Below, in pieces: positions 8,298 through 16,805 of a stretch of DNA of 64,000 nucleotides. The stretch is taken from assembly GCF_026278245.1 (NCBI RefSeq), contig NZ_CP111079.1, positions 4,292,501 to 4,356,500 of the forward strand, in the 5' to 3' direction. A model generated the notes under the pieces. It had not been told where the DNA came from, ran no database searches, and was given only the letters and a program-made list of their open reading frames with translations. The position numbers were made by a program, and so were the translations under genes. Source of the stretch: Pontibacter kalidii. Lineage in GTDB: Bacteria; Bacteroidota; Bacteroidia; Cytophagales; Hymenobacteraceae. Position 1 is the first letter of the stretch, and each line of letters begins with the position of its first letter.

Positions 8298-9815
8298 TTG
8301 GAGATTATAAATTCAATAGTAACGTGGGTGATGAAGAAGCGGATCCATGACATCGATCTGTTTCGGAAGTACCCGCATGAGGTGCAGCTGGAGCTGTTTC
8401 AGGACCTGATCAGCACAGCCAAGGGCACAGAATGGGGCAAGAAGTACGGCTACGGCGACAGCCTGAGCGTGCGGGAGTTCCAGGAGCGGGTGCCTATAAG
8501 CACCTACGAAGGCTTGTACCCTTACATTGAGCGGGTGATGAAGGGGGAGCAGAACCTGCTCTGGCCCACAAAAATTGAATGGTTTGCCAAATCTTCGGGT
8601 ACCACCAACGCTCGCAGCAAGTTCATACCTGTCAGCCCAGAGTCGCTGGAGGATTGCCACTACAAGGGCGGCAAGGACATGCTCTCCATCTACGTCAACC
8701 TGTACCCCGACACCAAGCTCTTTACCGGAAAGGGCCTTTCCATAGGCGGCAGCCATCATCCCAGCGAGCTCAATGCAAAGGTAAACTGCGGCGACGTGTC
8801 CGCGGTGATCATGCAGAACCTGCCGATCTGGGCCGAGGCCATGCGCACACCACCCCTCAAAGTTGCCTTGATGGATAAGTGGGAGGAGAAAATAGAGAAG
8901 ATGGTGGAGCTGACGGTAAAAGAGAACGTAACCAGCCTGAGCGGCGTGCCCACCTGGACCTACGTGCTGCTGAAGCGCATTTTGGCGGAGACGGGCAAAA
9001 GCAATATCCTGGAAGTATGGCCCAACCTGGAGCTGTTCACGCACGGGGCCGTGGCCTTTGGCCCGTACCGCCAGCTGTTCCGCGAGATCATCCCCTCCAG
9101 CCAGATGAACTACCTGGAAGTATACAATGCCTCCGAGGGCTTTTTCGGGATACAGGACCAGCGCGGCACCGAGGATGAAATGCTGTTGATGCTGGACTAC
9201 GGCGTGTACTACGAATTTATACCCATGGACCAGTTGGAGGAGGAGCACCCTAAAACCCTCACCCTGGACCAGGTGGAGCTCGGAAAGAACTACGCCCTGG
9301 TTATTTCGACCAACGCCGGCCTGTGGCGCTATAAGATCGGCGACACCATCCGCTTTACAAGTATAGATCCATACCGCATCAAGATATCGGGCCGCACTAA
9401 GCATTTTATCAATGCCTTTGGCGAGGAGGTAATCGTGGAGAATGCCGAGGAAGCCATAACCGCCGCCTGCAACGCCACCGATGCCGTGATCTCTAACTTT
9501 ACGGCGGCCCCTATTTACCTGGAGAGCGACAAACGAGGCGGGCACGAGTGGCTGATCGAGTTTGAAAAAGAGCCAAGCGATCTGAAACGCTTCACCCAGG
9601 TGCTGGACGAAAAGCTACGCGAGGTGAACTCCGACTACGACGCCAAGCGCCAGAACGACATAGCCCTGCAGGCACCGCTGGTGCATGCCGCTCCCAAAGG
9701 TACCTTCCTGAACTGGCTCAGCCACAAAGGCAAGCTAGGCGGCCAGAACAAAGTCCCCCGCCTCAGCAACAACCGCGAGTACTTGGAGGAGATCATGAGG
9801 TTAGGTAAGAGTTAG
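8298..9815 (+). CDS. GH3 auxin-responsive promoter family protein
   Basis: 505 residues with a TTG start (MEIINSIVTWVMKKR) directly after the repeat arm; I see no better ATG in the first conserved helix. The family belongs to the ANL adenylating-enzyme fold: the ATP-binding SSGTT motif is at FAKSSGTTNARSKF (about residue 95). Downstream motifs include YNASEGFFG and LWRYKIGDTIRF, and a C-terminal domain contains SGRTKHFINAFGEE. Plant members join acyl acids to amino acids. Bacterial members are widespread in Bacteroidota but have no settled substrate. The full length is present and no key motif is missing. It lies downstream of lptB, with only the repeat-bounded four-helix-bundle gene between. 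Confidence 0.9.
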   Translation: MEIINSIVTWVMKKRIHDIDLFRKYPHEVQLELFQDLISTAKGTEWGKKYGYGDSLSVREFQERVPISTYEGLYPYIERVMKGEQNLLWPTKIEWFAKSSGTTNARSKFIPVSPESLEDCHYKGGKDMLSIYVNLYPDTKLFTGKGLSIGGSHHPSELNAKVNCGDVSAVIMQNLPIWAEAMRTPPLKVALMDKWEEKIEKMVELTVKENVTSLSGVPTWTYVLLKRILAETGKSNILEVWPNLELFTHGAVAFGPYRQLFREIIPSSQMNYLEVYNASEGFFGIQDQRGTEDEMLLMLDYGVYYEFIPMDQLEEEHPKTLTLDQVELGKNYALVISTNAGLWRYKIGDTIRFTSIDPYRIKISGRTKHFINAFGEEVIVENAEEAITAACNATDAVISNFTAAPIYLESDKRGGHEWLIEFEKEPSDLKRFTQVLDEKLREVNSDYDAKRQNDIALQAPLVHAAPKGTFLNWLSHKGKLGGQNKVPRLSNNREYLEEIMRLGKS

Positions 9816-9829
9816 AAAGTTGGGAAGTT

Positions 9830-10140
9830 AGAAGGTTAGAAAGTGATCTAACTGCTTTCCTTGCTGTCATCTCGAGCAGCAAGAGATATATCTCTTTAGA
9901 ATTCCAGATACCTCTCCTTCTGTCGAGATGACAGGAAGAGGGGAAAGTATAATTCCCCTCCTCGGAGGGGCTGGGGGTGGGTTTATACTTTGTAGGGACA
10001 GGTCGAGACCTGTCCGCGCTATGCCAGCAACTATGAAACGTAAACTTTAGCATGAGCAGTCGCAGAACTCCTCTCCTTAGCCAAGCCTTGGATCCCGGAA
10101 TCGTTTCGGGAGAGGGGCAGGGGTAGTTGAAACAGCTTCC
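9830..10140. repeat. Intergenic repeat cluster (partial copy, G)
   Basis: No gene seen. A long hairpin, CTGTCATCTCGA (9864-9875) with TCGAGATGACAG (9923-9934), encloses an AGAGATATATCTCT palindrome. Next come a GGGACAGGTCGAGACCTGTCC palindrome (about 9996-10018) and a CTCCTCTCC...GGGGCAGGGG unit (about 10066-10125) whose loop carries an extra CCCGGAATCGTTTCGGG hairpin. Several heptamer copies are also present. Confidence 0.7.
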
Positions 10141-10150
10141 ACAAAGTATA

Positions 10151-10195
10151 AAGCAGCAGCCCCGGCAAGTATAAACCTGCCGGGGCTGCCGCTTT
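10151..10195 (-). terminator. Terminator downstream of the AIM24-family gene
   Basis: Strong stem GCAGCCCCGGCA/TGCCGGGGCTGC extended by AAGC/GCTT, with a loop that contains AAGTATA. It lies 22 bases past the minus-strand stop. Confidence 0.75.
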
Positions 10196-10216
10196 TAAAG
10201 TATAAATCTATACTTT

Positions 10217-10984
10217 CTACTCCAGGAAGTTGCTCATAAAGCCGCCTTCCTTGTTGGCGTTCTCACCACGAGGCATTAGCGCCTCGATCAGCTTCTTCAC
10301 CGGCATCGACTGCAGCCATACACGGCCTGTGCCGCGCAGCGTGGCCAGGAACAGGCCCTCACCGCCGAATATCATCGATTTCAGTCCTCCGGCACGCTGC
10401 ACGCTAAAATCTATACCTTCCTCAAAAGCCACCACGCAACCGGTGTCCACGCGTAGGGTTTCGTTATTCAGCTGCTTCTCTACAATGGTGCCACCGGCGT
10501 GCACAAAGGCAAGGCCGTCGCCCTGCATCTTCTGAAGTATAAAACCTTCGCCACCGAAGAAGCCGGAGCCAAGCTTCTGGTTAAAGTGAATGCTGAGCTT
10601 GGTGCCCAACGCTGCTGCCAGGAAGGCGTCCTTCTGTGTGATCAGGGTGCTGTTGCGAGTGGCGCTCAGGTCTATCGGAAGAATGGTGCCGGGGTAGGGG
10701 GCCGAGAACGCCACGCGGCTCTTGCCATGCCCACGGTGCGTAAAGTGCGTCATAAACAGCGACTCGCCTGTAATCAAACGGCTGCCCGCCGAAACGAGCT
10801 TACCTAAAAAGCCCTGCGTGGGGTTGGAGCCGTCGCCCATTTTGGTTTCGAAGTCGATGCCCTGCTCCATGTATACCATGGCGCCGGCCTCGGCTATCAC
10901 CGTTTCGTGTGGGTCCAGCTCAATCTCCAGCACCTGGATGTCATTGCCAAAAATCTTGTAGTCGATCTCGTGTGAGTTTCTCAT
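10217..10984 (-). CDS. AIM24 / TIGR00266 family protein
   Basis: 255 residues. The protein begins [20 protein letters not shown] and carries the typical glycine-rich beta-strand pattern of this family: [68 protein letters not shown]. The family adopts a tandem beta-sandwich fold. The yeast relative AIM24 acts in mitochondrial inner-membrane organisation, but bacterial members have no proven activity. No signal peptide is visible, so a cytoplasmic location is likely. The C-terminal tail is Asn/Glu-rich. It appears monocistronic, with a hairpin terminator on each side. Family identity is firm, function unknown. Confidence 0.88.
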   Translation of the reverse strand: MRNSHEIDYKIFGNDIQVLEIELDPHETVIAEAGAMVYMEQGIDFETKMGDGSNPTQGFLGKLVSAGSRLITGESLFMTHFTHRGHGKSRVAFSAPYPGTILPIDLSATRNSTLITQKDAFLAAALGTKLSIHFNQKLGSGFFGGEGFILQKMQGDGLAFVHAGGTIVEKQLNNETLRVDTGCVVAFEEGIDFSVQRAGGLKSMIFGGEGLFLATLRGTGRVWLQSMPVKKLIEALMPRGENANKEGGFMSNFLE

Positions 10985-11045
10985 AGTTGTAGTTTCGGAT
11001 TTGTGATGGTAGAAAGTTAATTGAATTTTTAGAAACAGGACAAAT

Positions 11046-11079
11046 AAAGCCGGTGCCCTACGTATAAAACACCGGCTTT
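11046..11079 (-). terminator. Terminator after the acidic protein gene
   Basis: Hairpin AAAGCCGGTG/CACCGGCTTT with a 14-base loop containing GTATAAAA. On the minus strand it follows the stop at 11121, with weak T-richness after the stem. Confidence 0.65.
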
Positions 11080-11120
11080 ACGAGCCTTAAAGTATGGTTT
11101 TACCGGAGGGAGCGCTTTCG

Positions 11121-11492
11121 CTAGTCCTCCTCGTCCTCTTCTTCATCGTCTTCCGCGCCTTTCTTGCGGCGGCGCGCTTTGGGCAGGTTTTTGTCGTCTT
11201 CCTCATCCGAAACCGAGTTGGTGCCGCGCACAAAGTCCTCATCGGTCTCTTCAACTTCCTCGCCTTCCTCCACGTGGTATTCTTCCTCCTCCCGCTTCGC
11301 TTTCTCGGCGGCATCGCGCTTCATCAGCTTTTTATCATCCACGTTCTGGTTCAGGAAATCATTGATCTTGTCGATGCTGTAGTTCGAGATGATCTCGCCG
11401 TGCTCATTCACCTTAATCTCAAATCCCTCCAAATCCTTATGCACCCGCGACTTTTTCTTCTCGCTTTTGCTCTCTTTTTTATTCTTAGCCAT
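11121..11492 (-). CDS. Small highly charged protein (basic N-terminus, acidic tail)
   Basis: 123 residues from the ATG at 11492 (MAKNKKESKSEKKKSR). The reading frame extends further upstream, but that part overlaps the gltX terminator and reads like non-coding DNA. The first 20 residues are Lys/Ser-rich. The middle (FEIKVNEHGEIISNYSIDKINDFLNQN) looks folded and holds a GEI turn. The last 60 residues are dominated by Glu and Asp, with a KARRRKK patch before a run of acidic residues to the end. I do not recognise a named family. A nucleic-acid-associated or chaperone-like role would fit the charge pattern but is only inference. It lies downstream of gltX, separated by a terminator. Confidence 0.65.
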   Translation of the reverse strand: MAKNKKESKSEKKKSRVHKDLEGFEIKVNEHGEIISNYSIDKINDFLNQNVDDKKLMKRDAAEKAKREEEEYHVEEGEEVEETDEDFVRGTNSVSDEEDDKNLPKARRRKKGAEDDEEEDEED

Positions 11493-11571
11493 GATGTTTC
11501 TCGTGTGGTTATACTTAGATGTATAAGCGAGGCAGGTGTAATTTGTTGCAGGGCGGGGGCAAAGGGACATA

Positions 11572-11600
11572 AAAAAGGCCAGCCACAGGGGCCAGCCTTT
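11572..11600 (-). terminator. Terminator after gltX
   Basis: Imperfect hairpin AAAGGC-CA-GCC/GGC-CA-GCCTTT lies 26 bases past the gltX stop on the minus strand. A run of A on the plus strand gives the T-tract on the transcribed side. Confidence 0.7.
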
Positions 11601-11625
11601 CTCAAGCAAGTATGATTTTATACTT

Positions 11626-13167
11626 TTATGCGGATGCGTAGTGGCTCAGCTTGCTGATAGCGGTTTCGATGCGTCGGATGGTTTCCTCACGGCCGATCAC
11701 CTCGATGATCTGCATCAGGTCCGGACCGGCCTCGGCACCTGTTACAGCCAGGCGCAGCGCCTGCATCACCTGCCCGATCTTCATGCTGTGGCGCTCCAGA
11801 ATGCTTGTCAGCAGTTCCTTCACCGTGTCGGCATTGAAGTCCTGCAGCGATGGCAGCTCGTTCTTGAAATCCTCGAAAACAGCAACTGACGGGCTGTTCC
11901 ACTTCTTGGATGCCACTTTCTCGCTGTACTCCTCCGGGGCCACGAAGAAGTACTTGGCCTCCTGCCAGAAATCCTGCGGGAACGATACGCGCTCCTTCAT
12001 CAGGCCGGCAATTTTCTCGGCTTTCTCCGGTGTGGTAGTAATGTTGTGCGCTGCAAGCGCCTCGATCAGGTAGCCAGCCAGTTCGCTGTCTGGCTTGGCG
12101 CGCAGGTACTGCTCGTTAAACCAGCGGGCTTTCTGAATGTCGAAACGGGTGCCGGATTTACCGATACGCTCCACTGTGAACTCGTTCGCCAGTTCCTCCA
12201 TTGAGAAAATCTCCTGGCTGGTGCCCGGGTTCCAGCCCAGGAATGCTAGGAAGTTGATGAAGGCCTCCGGCAGGTAGCCTGATTCACGGTAGCCCGAGGA
12301 TATTTCTTTGCTAAACGGATCTTCCCAGCGCAGCGGGAACACCGGGAAGCCTAGCTTATCGCCGTCGCGTTTGCTCAGTTTGCCGTTTCCGTCCGGCTTG
12401 AGCAGCAGTGGCAGGTGGGCAAACTCCGGCATGGTGTCTTCCCAGCCCAGGTAGCGGTACAGCAGCACGTGCAGCGGGGCCGAAGGCAACCACTCCTCGC
12501 CACGGATCACGTGCGTGATCTTCATCAGGTGGTCGTCCACGATGTTGGCCAGGTGGTAGGTTGGCATTCCGTCCGACTTCATCAGTACTTTGTCATCCAC
12601 AGAAGAAGAGTGCACCATTACCCAACCGCGAATCATATCCTTCAGGCGGATCTCCTCCTTACGCGGTACTTTCAGGCGGATCACGTAGGGCTCGCCGCTC
12701 TCCAGCTTCTGCTTCACCTCATCCTCTGGCAGGGTGAGGGAGTTCTTCATCGTCATGCGGGTGATGGCGTTGTATTGCGGCGTGGCTACCTTGGCAGCCT
12801 TCAGGCGCTCGCGCATCTCCTCCAGTTCCTCGGCCGTATCGAAGGCGTAGTAGGCGTGGCCATCGTTTATGAGTTGCAGGGCGTACTGCATGTACATTGG
12901 CTTGCGCTCCGATTGGCGGTAAGGGGCATAGGGCCCGCCTTTCCAGGGGCTCTCGTCCAGCTCAATGCCGCACCATTCCAAAGACTCACGGATGTAATCC
13001 TCGGCACCCGGCACAAAGCGGTTCTGGTCGGTATCCTCGATGCGCAGGATCATTTTACCGCCGGTTTTACGGGCCAGCAGGTAGTTGTAAAGGGCAGTGC
13101 GCACACCACCGATATGGAGAGGCCCGGTCGGGCTTGGGGCAAAGCGTACTCTAACTTCTCTTTCCAT
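11626..13167 (-). CDS. gltX: Glutamyl-tRNA synthetase
   Basis: 513 residues, normal for the enzyme. It charges tRNA-Glu with glutamate using ATP. The class I signatures are present: the HIGH-type motif in FAPSPTGPLHIGGVRTALYN near the N-terminus, and the KMSKS-type motif in GNGKLSKRDGDKLGFPVF. The conserved IEDTDQNR stretch and the anticodon-binding C-terminal domain are complete. The ATG at 13167 gives MEREVRVRFAPSP, which is the expected start. A TAnnTTTG element lies 37 bases upstream. The gene diverges from the YihY-family gene. Confidence 0.97.
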   Translation of the reverse strand: MEREVRVRFAPSPTGPLHIGGVRTALYNYLLARKTGGKMILRIEDTDQNRFVPGAEDYIRESLEWCGIELDESPWKGGPYAPYRQSERKPMYMQYALQLINDGHAYYAFDTAEELEEMRERLKAAKVATPQYNAITRMTMKNSLTLPEDEVKQKLESGEPYVIRLKVPRKEEIRLKDMIRGWVMVHSSSVDDKVLMKSDGMPTYHLANIVDDHLMKITHVIRGEEWLPSAPLHVLLYRYLGWEDTMPEFAHLPLLLKPDGNGKLSKRDGDKLGFPVFPLRWEDPFSKEISSGYRESGYLPEAFINFLAFLGWNPGTSQEIFSMEELANEFTVERIGKSGTRFDIQKARWFNEQYLRAKPDSELAGYLIEALAAHNITTTPEKAEKIAGLMKERVSFPQDFWQEAKYFFVAPEEYSEKVASKKWNSPSVAVFEDFKNELPSLQDFNADTVKELLTSILERHSMKIGQVMQALRLAVTGAEAGPDLMQIIEVIGREETIRRIETAISKLSHYASA

Positions 13168-13203
13168 GTATGGTTATCTGATTCAGATCGTTCAAATTCG
13201 CTG

Positions 13204-13211
13204 CAAAGGTA
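13204..13211 (-). promoter_or_regulatory. Bacteroidota -7 element for gltX
   Basis: On the minus strand this reads TACCTTTG, an exact TAnnTTTG match, 37 bases before the gltX start codon. Confidence 0.55.
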
Positions 13212-13356
13212 CAAAATAAAGTATCGTTTCGGTAACGGTAAAATGCTGCGCGCGTTGCAAAACACAAACGATAGCCATGCCTGGGGGAGCTTCGCGCTGC
13301 AAAGTATAAACATAATGGGCCGATTGCGTATCAGCAAGTAGTTTAAGCCGCACAGG

Positions 13357-14370
13357 ATGGTAAAGAAGCGCGCATGGTTGATCTGGGGCTTGTTAAAGGA
13401 AGCCTCCCTGGAGTTCATTGACAACAATTCCTTCCAGAAGGGAGCGGCGCTGGCATACTATACCATCTTCGCGCTGCCGCCCATGCTCATTATCATCATT
13501 AGCGCGGCGGGTTACTTTTTTGGGGAGCAGGCCGTGTCAGGCGAAATCTACTACCGCATTAAGGAACTGATCGGCACCGAAGGGGCCTACTCGGTGCAGA
13601 AGATGGTGGAGAACGTGAACGAGTTCGGAGCCTTTAACCTGGCGGCAATCGTGGGCGTGATTGCGCTTTTTATTGCCGCCACGGGTGTTTTTATCTCCCT
13701 GCAAGATTCCCTGAACGAGATATGGCATGTAAAGCCGGTGCCCAAGCGCGGCTACGTAAAGCTGGTGCTCGACCGTCTTCTCTCCTTCGGGATGATCCTG
13801 ACCATTGCCATTGTGCTGCTGCTCTCGCTGCTGGCCAACGCCATCCTGGTAGCCATCGGTGATTTCCTGACGGCGCGCTTTTCCGGTTGGATCGTGTATG
13901 TGCTGCATGTGGCTAACTTTGTTTCCGCTTTTCTGCTGATGTCGTTCCTGTTTGCCTGCATTTATAAGTTTCTGCCGGACGCCAAGATAAAGTGGCGCGA
14001 CGTGGGGGTAGGGGCGCTGGTGACCTCGCTACTGTTCGTGCTGTTCCGCGGCCTGATTGGGTTTTACCTGGGCAAGAACGATATGGCCTCGGTGTACGGG
14101 GCGGCCGGCTCGGTGGTGGTCATACTTACCTGGGTGTTCTTTACCTCACAGATTATCTTTTTCGGGGCTGTGTTTACCTTTGTGTACTCCCGCAAGTATG
14201 GCCACAACATTTACCCGGCAGAGTATGCCGTGCGGGTAATACGGAAGGAGGTGGAGGTAGGCAACTCGGCGGTAAACGCAGAACCCGGCAAGCATGAGCG
14301 CGAAGTATACGGCGAGCCGGAGGTAGAGCCAACAACCGACAGCGAAGCTTCCAAGGGAGCGAATATCTGA
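13357..14370 (+). CDS. YihY/BrkB-family inner-membrane protein
   Basis: 337 residues. The N-terminal motif NNSFQKGAALAYYTIFALPP is the family hallmark. About six hydrophobic segments follow: PPMLIIIISAAGYFF, AAIVGVIALFIAATGVFI, MILTIAIVLLLSLLANAIL, FVSAFLLMSFLFACIYKFLP, VGALVTSLLFVLFRGLIGFY and VVVILTWVFFTSQIIFFGAVF. The family was once annotated as ribonuclease BN, but that activity belongs to another gene; its true role in bacteria is unknown, with transport suggested. The hydrophilic Glu-rich C-terminal tail (about 50 residues) is longer than in many relatives. It diverges from gltX. The heptamer appears within one membrane segment as CATACTT. Confidence 0.88.
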   Translation: MVKKRAWLIWGLLKEASLEFIDNNSFQKGAALAYYTIFALPPMLIIIISAAGYFFGEQAVSGEIYYRIKELIGTEGAYSVQKMVENVNEFGAFNLAAIVGVIALFIAATGVFISLQDSLNEIWHVKPVPKRGYVKLVLDRLLSFGMILTIAIVLLLSLLANAILVAIGDFLTARFSGWIVYVLHVANFVSAFLLMSFLFACIYKFLPDAKIKWRDVGVGALVTSLLFVLFRGLIGFYLGKNDMASVYGAAGSVVVILTWVFFTSQIIFFGAVFTFVYSRKYGHNIYPAEYAVRVIRKEVEVGNSAVNAEPGKHEREVYGEPEVEPTTDSEASKGANI

Positions 14371-14394
14371 GGGTTTGGGGGGGAGTTTACTTGC

Positions 14395-14830
14395 TGCTAC
14401 TATACTTCCTTAGCCCTGCTTCCCGTAACCTGAAACAGGCTATACTTTCTAGCTCCCGTTCATCCTCCAGACATACAAACCTATTGTTTCACCTCTTACT
14501 TTCTGCTCTCAAGCCCGAGAGGGCTCGTCCTGGGGGTAGGGGCCCTCGATAAGGGCATCGCGCGGTGTACATTTCCTTTGCTTGACCTGCGGTCTCCGCA
14601 ATTTCGCTAAAGCGAAACCGGAAATCTACAAGGCGCTCCACCCAAGGACTGGGATCAGATTCGATAGCTCCTGTTTTCTGTCATCTCGACCCCTGGGAGA
14701 GATCTCTTTAGAATCCCCGCTAGATCTCTCGCTTTGCTCGAGATGACAGGAAAAGGAGCAAGTATAGCTCCCTCCCCTGTTCTTAGGGGAGGGCTGGGCT
14801 GAGGTAATGAAGGGACAGTGGTGGTTAGAT
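14395..14830 (+). repeat. Composite intergenic repeat, copy B (sense orientation)
   Basis: No gene seen in the 536 bases between YihY and RidA. The frame contains the AGCCC-GAGA-GGGCT hairpin (about 14512-14525), here followed by an extra GGGGGTAGGGGCCCTCGATAA insert (about 14532-14552). The copy-specific hairpin TTTCGCT-AA-AGCGAAA is at 14602-14617. Then come the CAACCCAAGGACTGGG-type box (CCACCCAAGGACTGGG in this copy) and a 12-base-pair stem CTGTCATCTCGA/TCGAGATGACAG (14678-14749) with a nested AGATCTCT stem. The GGCGCAAGC stem at the 5' end is missing in this copy. Confidence 0.75.
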
Positions 14831-14841
14831 AAAGTATAAAA

Positions 14842-14883
14842 ACAAAAGACAGAGAAGCCATACTTGCCAACTCTGTCTTTTGT
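14842..14883 (-). terminator. Terminator downstream of the RidA-family gene
   Basis: Long hairpin ACAAAAGACAGAG/CTCTGTCTTTTGT, 25 bases past the minus-strand stop. Confidence 0.75.
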
Positions 14884-14907
14884 CAAGAGATCCTTTGTCT
14901 TACGAAC

Positions 14908-15288
14908 CTACTTCACTGCAATACACGAAATCTCCACGTTCACATCCTTGGGCAGGCGGCTTACCTCCACGGTTTCGCGGGCAGGCGGGTTGCTGGTGAA
15001 GTAGCTGCCGTAGGTTTCGTTGATCTTCCCAAAGTTGTTCAGGTCCTTCACAAATATGGAGCACTTTACCACATTGCTGAAGTCCATACCTGCTTCTGAA
15101 AGTATAAACTGCAGGTTTTTCATCACCATGTGTGTTTCTTCTTCGATGCTGCTGCTTACCAGCTCGCCGGATTCCTGGTTCAACGGAATCTGGCCTGAAA
15201 CATAAAGTACGCCGTTAGCCATAGTTGCCTGGCTGTATGGACCGATAGGAGCCGGTGCCTTGGGAGAGTTGATGATGGTATGTGCCAT
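14908..15288 (-). CDS. RidA family enamine/imine deaminase
   Basis: 126 residues, the normal length. RidA proteins hydrolyse reactive enamine/imine intermediates released by PLP enzymes such as threonine dehydratase, protecting other PLP enzymes from damage. Diagnostic stretches are APAPIGPYSQAT at the N-terminus, LYVSGQIPLN, the helix ETHMVMKNLQFILSEAGMDF, and NPPARETVEVSRLPKDVNVE containing the key arginine (PARETVEV) and the catalytic glutamate (VNVEISCIAV) near the end. All are intact. The gene diverges from a 3HCDH-like gene with about 50 bases between starts and has its own terminator. Substrate specificity cannot be read from sequence. Confidence 0.94.
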   Translation of the reverse strand: MAHTIINSPKAPAPIGPYSQATMANGVLYVSGQIPLNQESGELVSSSIEEETHMVMKNLQFILSEAGMDFSNVVKCSIFVKDLNNFGKINETYGSYFTSNPPARETVEVSRLPKDVNVEISCIAVK

Positions 15289-15336
15289 AGAGGTTTGATT
15301 TTAGTTTGTATCTTTACTATCAAAAGTACAGAAAAT

Positions 15337-16014
15337 ATGCACATTGTTGTTTTGTCTGGCCCGGAAATGGCCGCTGAGTTCAAGCAAAAGTTTCAGGAGG
15401 AGCGGGAAGGTGTAAGCTATACTTTCCTGCAAAGCCATAGCCTGCTGGATGAGCAACTGAAACCCGCCGATGTGGTGTTTGATTTCCTGCTGCACGAGAA
15501 TCCGGAACGCCTGAGCATGTACGCACCAGGGCAGGTAGTGTTCTGCAACGCTGCCACCGTGCAACTGGCCGCGCTGGCCAGCCAGGCAGACCTGGAGCAG
15601 CCTGGTATGTTAATTGGCTTCAACGGTCTACCTACATTGTTTAACCGTCCGGTGCTGGAGGTGAGCGTGCTGCACAAGGGCTGCGAGGCGAAGCTGCAGG
15701 AAGTATGCCAGACGCTGGGCACCGATTATTTGCTGGTGGATGACCGCGTAGGTATGGTGACGCCCCGCATCCTCTGCATGATCATCAACGAGGCCTGTTA
15801 TACACTACAGGAGCAAACAGCCGGCATAGCCGACATAGATTTGGGTATGAAGCTCGGCACCAACTACCCGAAAGGCCCCTTTGAGTGGGCCAACCAGATC
15901 GGCGTAAAAAATGTGTACCAGGTGCTGCAGGCGGTGTACGAAGACACCAAAGAAGAGCGCTACAAGATTTGCCCCCTGCTGAAGACAAAGTATCTGAAAG
16001 GAGAGAGCTTCTAA
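15337..16014 (+). CDS. 3-hydroxyacyl-CoA dehydrogenase C-terminal domain protein lacking a typical Rossmann motif
   Basis: 225 residues from the ATG at 15337 (MHIVVLSGPEMAAEF). Earlier in-frame codons belong to the upstream region shared with RidA. The C-terminal half (about residues 130-225) matches the helical 3HCDH domain: VDDRVGMVTPRILCMIINEA, IDLGMKLGTNYPKGPFEWAN, and a final helix ending LLKTKYL. The N-terminal half resembles a degenerate dehydrogenase domain (ADVVFDFLLHENPERL, GMLIGFNGLP) but shows no GxGxxG dinucleotide-binding loop. It may be a non-catalytic relative or have another ligand. A plain frameshifted pseudogene is unlikely because the frame is continuous and the family appears in related bacteria at this size, the last point being from memory. 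Confidence 0.75.
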   Translation: MHIVVLSGPEMAAEFKQKFQEEREGVSYTFLQSHSLLDEQLKPADVVFDFLLHENPERLSMYAPGQVVFCNAATVQLAALASQADLEQPGMLIGFNGLPTLFNRPVLEVSVLHKGCEAKLQEVCQTLGTDYLLVDDRVGMVTPRILCMIINEACYTLQEQTAGIADIDLGMKLGTNYPKGPFEWANQIGVKNVYQVLQAVYEDTKEERYKICPLLKTKYLKGESF

Positions 16015-16029
16015 AGTATAAGTTCTTCC

Positions 16030-16700
16030 AACGCCCCCTCCTATTAGGATGTGCTTTCTGCGGTGCCATATCCAACCACCTCTGGCCCCTCCCCCAAATA
16101 GGTATGAGATCCGCGACTTAGCTAAGGAGGGGGAGTATACTTACTGCCACATCTGCCATTGTTTTTCTTCTCTTTTGTCATCCTGAAAGGATCTTGGTGG
16201 AAGGGAGGTGAAGCTGCAGCTACAAAGTATGACCCCAGCCTTAAGCGCTACGACTTGCTTATGACGCAAGCATCCGCTTGAGCCTTACAAAACCCACCCC
16301 TGACCCCTCCCAAGAGGGGAATCTAACATCGCCCCAACCCTCTCCATTTCTCGAGCAGGGCGAGAGATCAATCTAGAATTCTAAAGAGATCTCTCCCATA
16401 GGTCGAGATGACAGCAAGGGCAGCGGCTATCGAACTGATACCCAGTCTTCCCGTTGAGCGCCTTGTAGATTTCTGGTGCCGAAGGCAGCCCGAGGTACGA
16501 GGGCAGGAAATGTACACAGCGCGATGCGGGAAGACGAGCCCTCGCGGGCTTGAGAGCAGAAAGTATACTATGGAACAAGTTGGTTGTAAAGCCGTGGATC
16601 AGCGGCAGCTACTAAGGATAGCTCGTGTCAAGTTGCGGGAAGCTGTGGCTAAGTTAAGGCACAAGCCGACGCTTGCGCCAGCGGGCTAAAAGTACAACCG
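16030..16700 (-). repeat. Composite intergenic repeat, copy C (antisense orientation)
   Basis: No credible gene. The order is reversed relative to copy A: the AGATCTCTCCC...TCGAGATGACAG arm (about 16353-16413), the GATAGC box, TTGAGCGCC, a copy-specific segment (about 16476-16506), the conserved hairpin at 16537-16550 (AGCCC-TCGC-GGGCT, which is loop GCGA in sense orientation), then GGCACAAGC/GCTTGCGCC (about 16657-16680). The flank that should hold heptamers carries AAGTACA instead. An interrupted CCACCTCTGGCCCCTCCC...AAGGAGGGGG unit lies at about 16077-16133. Confidence 0.75.
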
Positions 16701-16805
16701 AAGTACAAACCCCTGCTCACTACAATACTTTTAAATCCCTATACTTCTTATATTGACCCCGCATTCCTTATCTTGAGCAGCTACAACATATTTTACCCCA
16801 ACCAC

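Noticed and set aside
12415..13341. 308-residue plus-strand frame opposite gltX
   Set aside because: Shadow of gltX; it also runs through the gltX promoter.
16408..16689. 93-residue frame and similar frames at 35306-35641, 41302-41664 and 45767-46279
   Set aside because: The shared peptide pieces come from the conserved repeat boxes; the central segment differs in length and breaks the frame between copies.
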